35,784 nt of DNA from Bacillota bacterium (lineage in GTDB: Bacteria > Bacillota > Sulfobacillia > Sulfobacillales > JAIMBI01), in assembly GCA_021795575.1 (NCBI GenBank), contig JAJYPH010000013.1, forward strand, positions 1 through 35,784, read 5' to 3'. The position numbers and the translations under genes were made by a program. The notes under the pieces were generated by a model. It was given only the letters and a program-made list of their open reading frames with translations. It was not told where the DNA came from and did no database searches. Position 1 is the stretch's first letter. Each line of letters starts with the position of its first letter. This document shows, piece after piece, positions 33,530 to 35,784 of this stretch.

Positions 33530-34420
33530 ATGCCCGTTCCCACGGATCCGGTTCCGTGGGCGGACCGGGTGGTGCTGGGCGACGGCCTAGCCGCGCTGGT
33601 GGGCACTCCGGCGGCGGCGCTGGACGCCGTGTACCTGGACCCGCCCTTTTTTACGGGTGAGGACCAGGTGGGCGACCGGGGCCGCTTTCAAGACCGGTGG
33701 CCCACGCTCGATGCCTATCTGGCCTGGCTCGAAGGCTGGGTGGCGGAGAGCCACCGGGTGCTGAAGCCGACGGGATGGTTTTGGCTGCACCTCGACTGGC
33801 ACGCCGTGCATTATGCCAAGGTGATGGCGGACGCCGTGTTTGACCGCAAGCATTTTCGCAATGAGATTGTCTGGGCGTATGGCGGGCGCCGGATGCCGTC
33901 GGCGATGCGGTTCAACCAAAAGCACGACATTTTGCTGCTGTACGCGCGCTCGGCGGCGGCCCGCATCACGCCGCTGTTCCTGCCGTGGACGCGCGACGAG
34001 TATCTCGCCTTGAAGCGACAGCACGTGCATCGGGATGCCGACGGCCGGGAGTGGATCTGGGGCCATGCCGGGCGCGGCAATCCGCGTGCGTATCAGATTG
34101 ATGTGAAAGACGCTGTCAGCCGTGGGCGCGCGGTCACCAGCGTGTGGGACATCCCCATCTTAAATACGTCCGCTCACGAGCGGGTAGGGTACCCCACCCA
34201 AAAGCCGCTGGAGCTGCTGCGGCGTGTCGTGGCAGCCTCGGTCCCGGAGGAGGGAATTTTCGGGGACTTCATGGTGGGCTCCGGGACGAGTGCCGTGGCG
34301 GCCCGCCAGTTGGGGCGCAAGTTCATTGTGGCCGATCAGTCGGCCGACGCGGTGCGGATCACCGTGGAGCGGCTGGAATCCATCGGGGCCCAGGTGCGGG
34401 AAGGACCCTGGACCTATTAG
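33530..34420 (+). CDS. Orphan site-specific DNA methyltransferase, beta class (N6-adenine or N4-cytosine)
   Basis: About 296 residues. The catalytic motif IV DPPF lies at residues 37-40 (YLDPPFFTG) and the S-adenosylmethionine motif I (FMVGSGTSAVAA, about 247-258) comes after it, so motif order IV then I identifies a beta-class amino-methyltransferase. The segment YPTQKPLELLRRVV (motif X region) just before motif I is typical. The middle (residues about 100-200) should be the target-recognition part, including FNQKHDILLLYARS. No restriction enzyme gene lies beside it, so it is probably an orphan methylase for regulation or host defence. The ATG at 33530 lacks an obvious ribosome site, so the start could be somewhat downstream or upstream. 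Confidence 0.85.
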   Translation: MPVPTDPVPWADRVVLGDGLAALVGTPAAALDAVYLDPPFFTGEDQVGDRGRFQDRWPTLDAYLAWLEGWVAESHRVLKPTGWFWLHLDWHAVHYAKVMADAVFDRKHFRNEIVWAYGGRRMPSAMRFNQKHDILLLYARSAAARITPLFLPWTRDEYLALKRQHVHRDADGREWIWGHAGRGNPRAYQIDVKDAVSRGRAVTSVWDIPILNTSAHERVGYPTQKPLELLRRVVAASVPEEGIFGDFMVGSGTSAVAARQLGRKFIVADQSADAVRITVERLESIGAQVREGPWTY

Positions 34421-35004
34421 CGCGGGAGAGTCATCGGGCGGCCGCGCTGCCGTCCACCGCACGGTGCCCCCCGCCTGCTGGCCGTGTGTGAGCTTTTCAG
34501 ACGTGTCCCTGGAGACGCTCACGAAGGCGTGGGAAAGGCGGCGTCGGGTCCACGTCAGCGTTCAGTGCCGGAGATGCGGGCCGACCACCGGCGCTACGGC
34601 ACCGGCGGCAACGGCTTCGACCTGGCGCTCGGCTGCTGGACAATCTTGTGGCGGCCCACGCCATCGGGCACGACGTAGAGGCCGATGAGGCGCACATGGC
34701 GTTATTGGCGGTCGTGGACGGGGTGCGCTCCTCTGCGATGTGGGCGACCTGTGGATCTGGCCGGCCCCAATTGATGAGCGGGGTCGGGAGACCCAACCCA
34801 CGGCGGGCTACTTTCCCGCCGCCCGCATCACGGTGGAATGCGAGGCCGACCGGTGCCGGGTCACTTCGGGCGCAGCCGCGGTGAACACGGTGACCCCGTG
34901 TGAAACGATGCTGACTTCGGGGGACGCCGCGTATTCTGTTCCGAAGGGACTCGCCGGTCGACCCGGGTGCGGCCGACGGAAGCCGGAAGGGAGGAGGAGT
35001 CTAG
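34421..35004 (+). pseudogene. Degraded gene of unknown function
   Basis: No intact gene fits this 584-base gap. Protein-like sequence is seen in pieces: LLDNLVAAHAIGHDVEADEA and HMALLAVVDG in one frame (about 34630-34725), then ALLCDVGDLWIWPAPIDER and RETQPTAGYFPAARITVECE in the next frame (about 34722-34870), and an earlier Cys-rich piece (VQCRRCG near 34560). They look like one gene broken by at least one frameshift. The product is not recognised. The ribosome site GGGAGGAGG just before 35005 belongs to the next gene. Confidence 0.35.
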
Positions 35005-35298
35005 ATGTTTCGCCATGTCGTCTTGCTCAAATGGATCCCCGAGGCCACGGCCGAGCAGCGCCGCGCGGCGGCCGAGGGCATCCGCACGCTGGCCCAACTG
35101 CCTGGCATCCGGCAGTTTTCCGTGGGAGAGGACGTCGGCGCCGAGGCGGGCACCTACGATTTGGTGATCGTGGCCGACTTTGATGATGAGGCCGGATACC
35201 TGGTGTACAAGAACCATCCCGTGCACCGGACGCTGATCGCCGGGGTGACGGAGCCCATTCGGGCGGCGCGGGCCGCCGTCCAGTACCACCTCGGGTGA
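35005..35298 (+). CDS. Stress-responsive A/B barrel (Dabb) domain protein
   Basis: A 97-residue single-domain protein. The opening FRHVVLLKWIPEATAEQ and the central TYDLVIVADFDDEAGYLVYK match the Dabb family (PF07876) pattern, and HPVHRTLIAG carries the conserved HP.H motif. Dabb proteins form dimeric ferredoxin-like barrels; known members include olivetolic acid cyclase and plant stress proteins, while most bacterial ones are uncharacterised. The ATG at 35005 has GAGGAGG eight bases upstream. It is convergent with the thioredoxin gene and shares a hairpin terminator with it. Confidence 0.88.
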   Translation: MFRHVVLLKWIPEATAEQRRAAAEGIRTLAQLPGIRQFSVGEDVGAEAGTYDLVIVADFDDEAGYLVYKNHPVHRTLIAGVTEPIRAARAAVQYHLG

Positions 35299-35317
35299 CA
35301 ACCGGGTGATAAAAGAT

Positions 35318-35345
35318 GGCCGGGCGCCCCCAGGGACGCCCGGCC
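35318..35345 (-). terminator. Hairpin terminator between Dabb and thioredoxin genes
   Basis: GGCCGGGCG (35318-35326) and CGCCCGGCC (35337-35345) form a perfect 9-bp stem, extendable by CCC/GGG in the loop. Read on the minus strand it is followed by ATCTTTTATC, so it best terminates the thioredoxin transcript; it may also stop the Dabb transcript from the other side. Confidence 0.75.
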
Positions 35346-35357
35346 AGGAAGCGGACC

Positions 35358-35669
35358 CTAGATGGGGGTCCGGGCAAACGCTTCCACTTCAGATGCGGGA
35401 CGGTATCCCACCAACCGGCCCACTTCGCGTCCGCCTTCCAGGCGGATTAAGACGGGGATCCCCATCACCTGATAGCGCTGCGCCAAGTCCGGATTTTGGT
35501 CGGTGTCCACATGAACCATCTCCACCTGATCCTGGACTTTGGCGGCGACCGCATCAGCCACGGGATCCAGCCGCCGGCAGTGCGGTCACCAGGGGGCGCC
35601 AAACATCGCCACCACGGAACGGTCCGATTGCAGGAGGGCGTCCCACGTGGACGCGTCCACCTCGCGCAT
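35358..35669 (-). CDS. Thioredoxin with in-frame TGA at the first active-site Cys position (candidate selenoprotein)
   Basis: Read through one TGA (35586-35588), this is a full 103-residue thioredoxin. The start ATG (35669) has AAGGGGGG upstream, followed by MREVDASTWDALL and VVAMFGAPW. Then comes TGA at codon 28, then PHCRRLDPVAD, so the active site would be W-[TGA]-P-H-C, where thioredoxins have W-C-x-x-C. The resolving Cys31, the VDTDQNPDLAQRY segment and the cis-proline loop GIPVLIRLEGG are intact to the stop at 35358. The rest shows no decay. A stem-loop directly after the TGA fits a bacterial SECIS. It would act in the cytoplasm in thiol-disulfide exchange. Alternatives are a Cys-to-stop mutation or a sequence error. 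SelABCD and tRNA-Sec are not in this window. Confidence 0.7.
35547..35588 (-). promoter_or_regulatory. Candidate bacterial SECIS element
   Basis: On the minus strand, GACCGCA, which begins inside the TGA codon, pairs perfectly with TGCGGTC (35553-35547), enclosing 27 bases. Inside, GCC pairs with GGC and CGG with CCG, leaving a seven-base apical loop with GG near its start. Total size (42 bases) and position, starting at the UGA, agree with known SelB-binding hairpins; the exact loop consensus varies among bacteria. Confidence 0.5.
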
Positions 35670-35726
35670 CGTCCCACCCCCCTTCTATCGGCGGTGAGCC
35701 CTCGAAGGGGCGCCGCCTCTGGCGCC

Positions 35727-35735
35727 ATGATAGCA
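35727..35735 (-). promoter_or_regulatory. Candidate extended -10 promoter of the thioredoxin gene
   Basis: On the minus strand TGCTATCAT fits an extended -10 element, about 58 bases upstream of the thioredoxin ATG. A GGCGCC/GGCGCC hairpin (35709-35726) lies just downstream in the leader. No clear -35 box. Confidence 0.4.
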
Positions 35736-35784
35736 TGTTTGGCAAGGAGGGGGCGGAGGGCGCGTCCGCATCAATCGAGGAGCC

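Overview
The window reads as a chromosomal segment of a high-GC, spore-forming member of the Bacillota (Firmicutes). The strongest pointers are a 218-residue sigma-H directly downstream of cysS and rlmB (a shortened form of the Bacillus cysS-mrnC-rlmB-yacP-sigH block), a CwlD-like cortex amidase, and a tRNA cluster next to this block. GC is high and GTG/TTG starts are common. I cannot name the genus from sequence alone. Neutral or acid-tolerant high-GC lineages such as Symbiobacterium, Thermaerobacter or Sulfobacillus relatives are possible.

Layout. 1-3.3 kb: start of a peptide/nickel-type ABC binding lipoprotein (leftward, cut by the edge), an APC-family amino-acid permease and a convergent sarcosine-oxidase-like flavoenzyme. 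3.3-7.1 kb: an accessory patch with an Rpn-family (PD-(D/E)XK) gene, an IS110-family element with a DEDD transposase and a likely guide-RNA leader, and a decayed UvrD-type helicase. 7.4-11.9 kb: CwlD-like amidase, a small unknown protein and a 1072-residue cytoplasmic Asp-box beta-propeller protein. 12.1-15.9 kb: an operon of leucyl aminopeptidase (M17), a CaiB-type CoA-transferase and a glutaryl-CoA dehydrogenase-like enzyme. 15.9-23.1 kb: a second accessory patch with an anchored unknown protein, then a leftward locus made of an XRE-TPR regulator, a secreted two-cysteine protein, an ABC-2 transporter (permease-ATPase-permease) and a frameshifted signal-peptide protein. A divergent 80-residue secreted-peptide gene lies beside the regulator. 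A decayed second peptide-like gene and a duplicated C-terminal fragment suggest the locus was once duplicated.

23.1-31.1 kb: cysS-rlmB-sigH, a leftward MoxR-DUF58-transglutaminase operon with ATGA/GTGA overlaps, then tRNA-Thr(TGT), tRNA-Tyr(GTA), initiator tRNA-Met(CAT) and tRNA-Thr(GGT) ending in a good intrinsic terminator. 31.1-35.8 kb: AI-2E-family membrane protein, HEAT-like protein, DUF202 protein, an orphan beta-class DNA methyltransferase, a broken gene, a Dabb-domain protein and a thioredoxin.

The most notable observation is the thioredoxin at 35358-35669 (minus strand). Its reading frame is complete except for one in-frame TGA exactly where the first active-site cysteine (WCxxC) should be. 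A 7-bp perfect stem encloses the bases right after this TGA, as in a bacterial SECIS element. This is a candidate selenocysteine (UxxC) thioredoxin. The second most notable is the regulator/secreted-peptide/ABC-transporter locus at 17.4-22.9 kb, which has the layout of an undescribed peptide-signalling or antimicrobial-peptide system.
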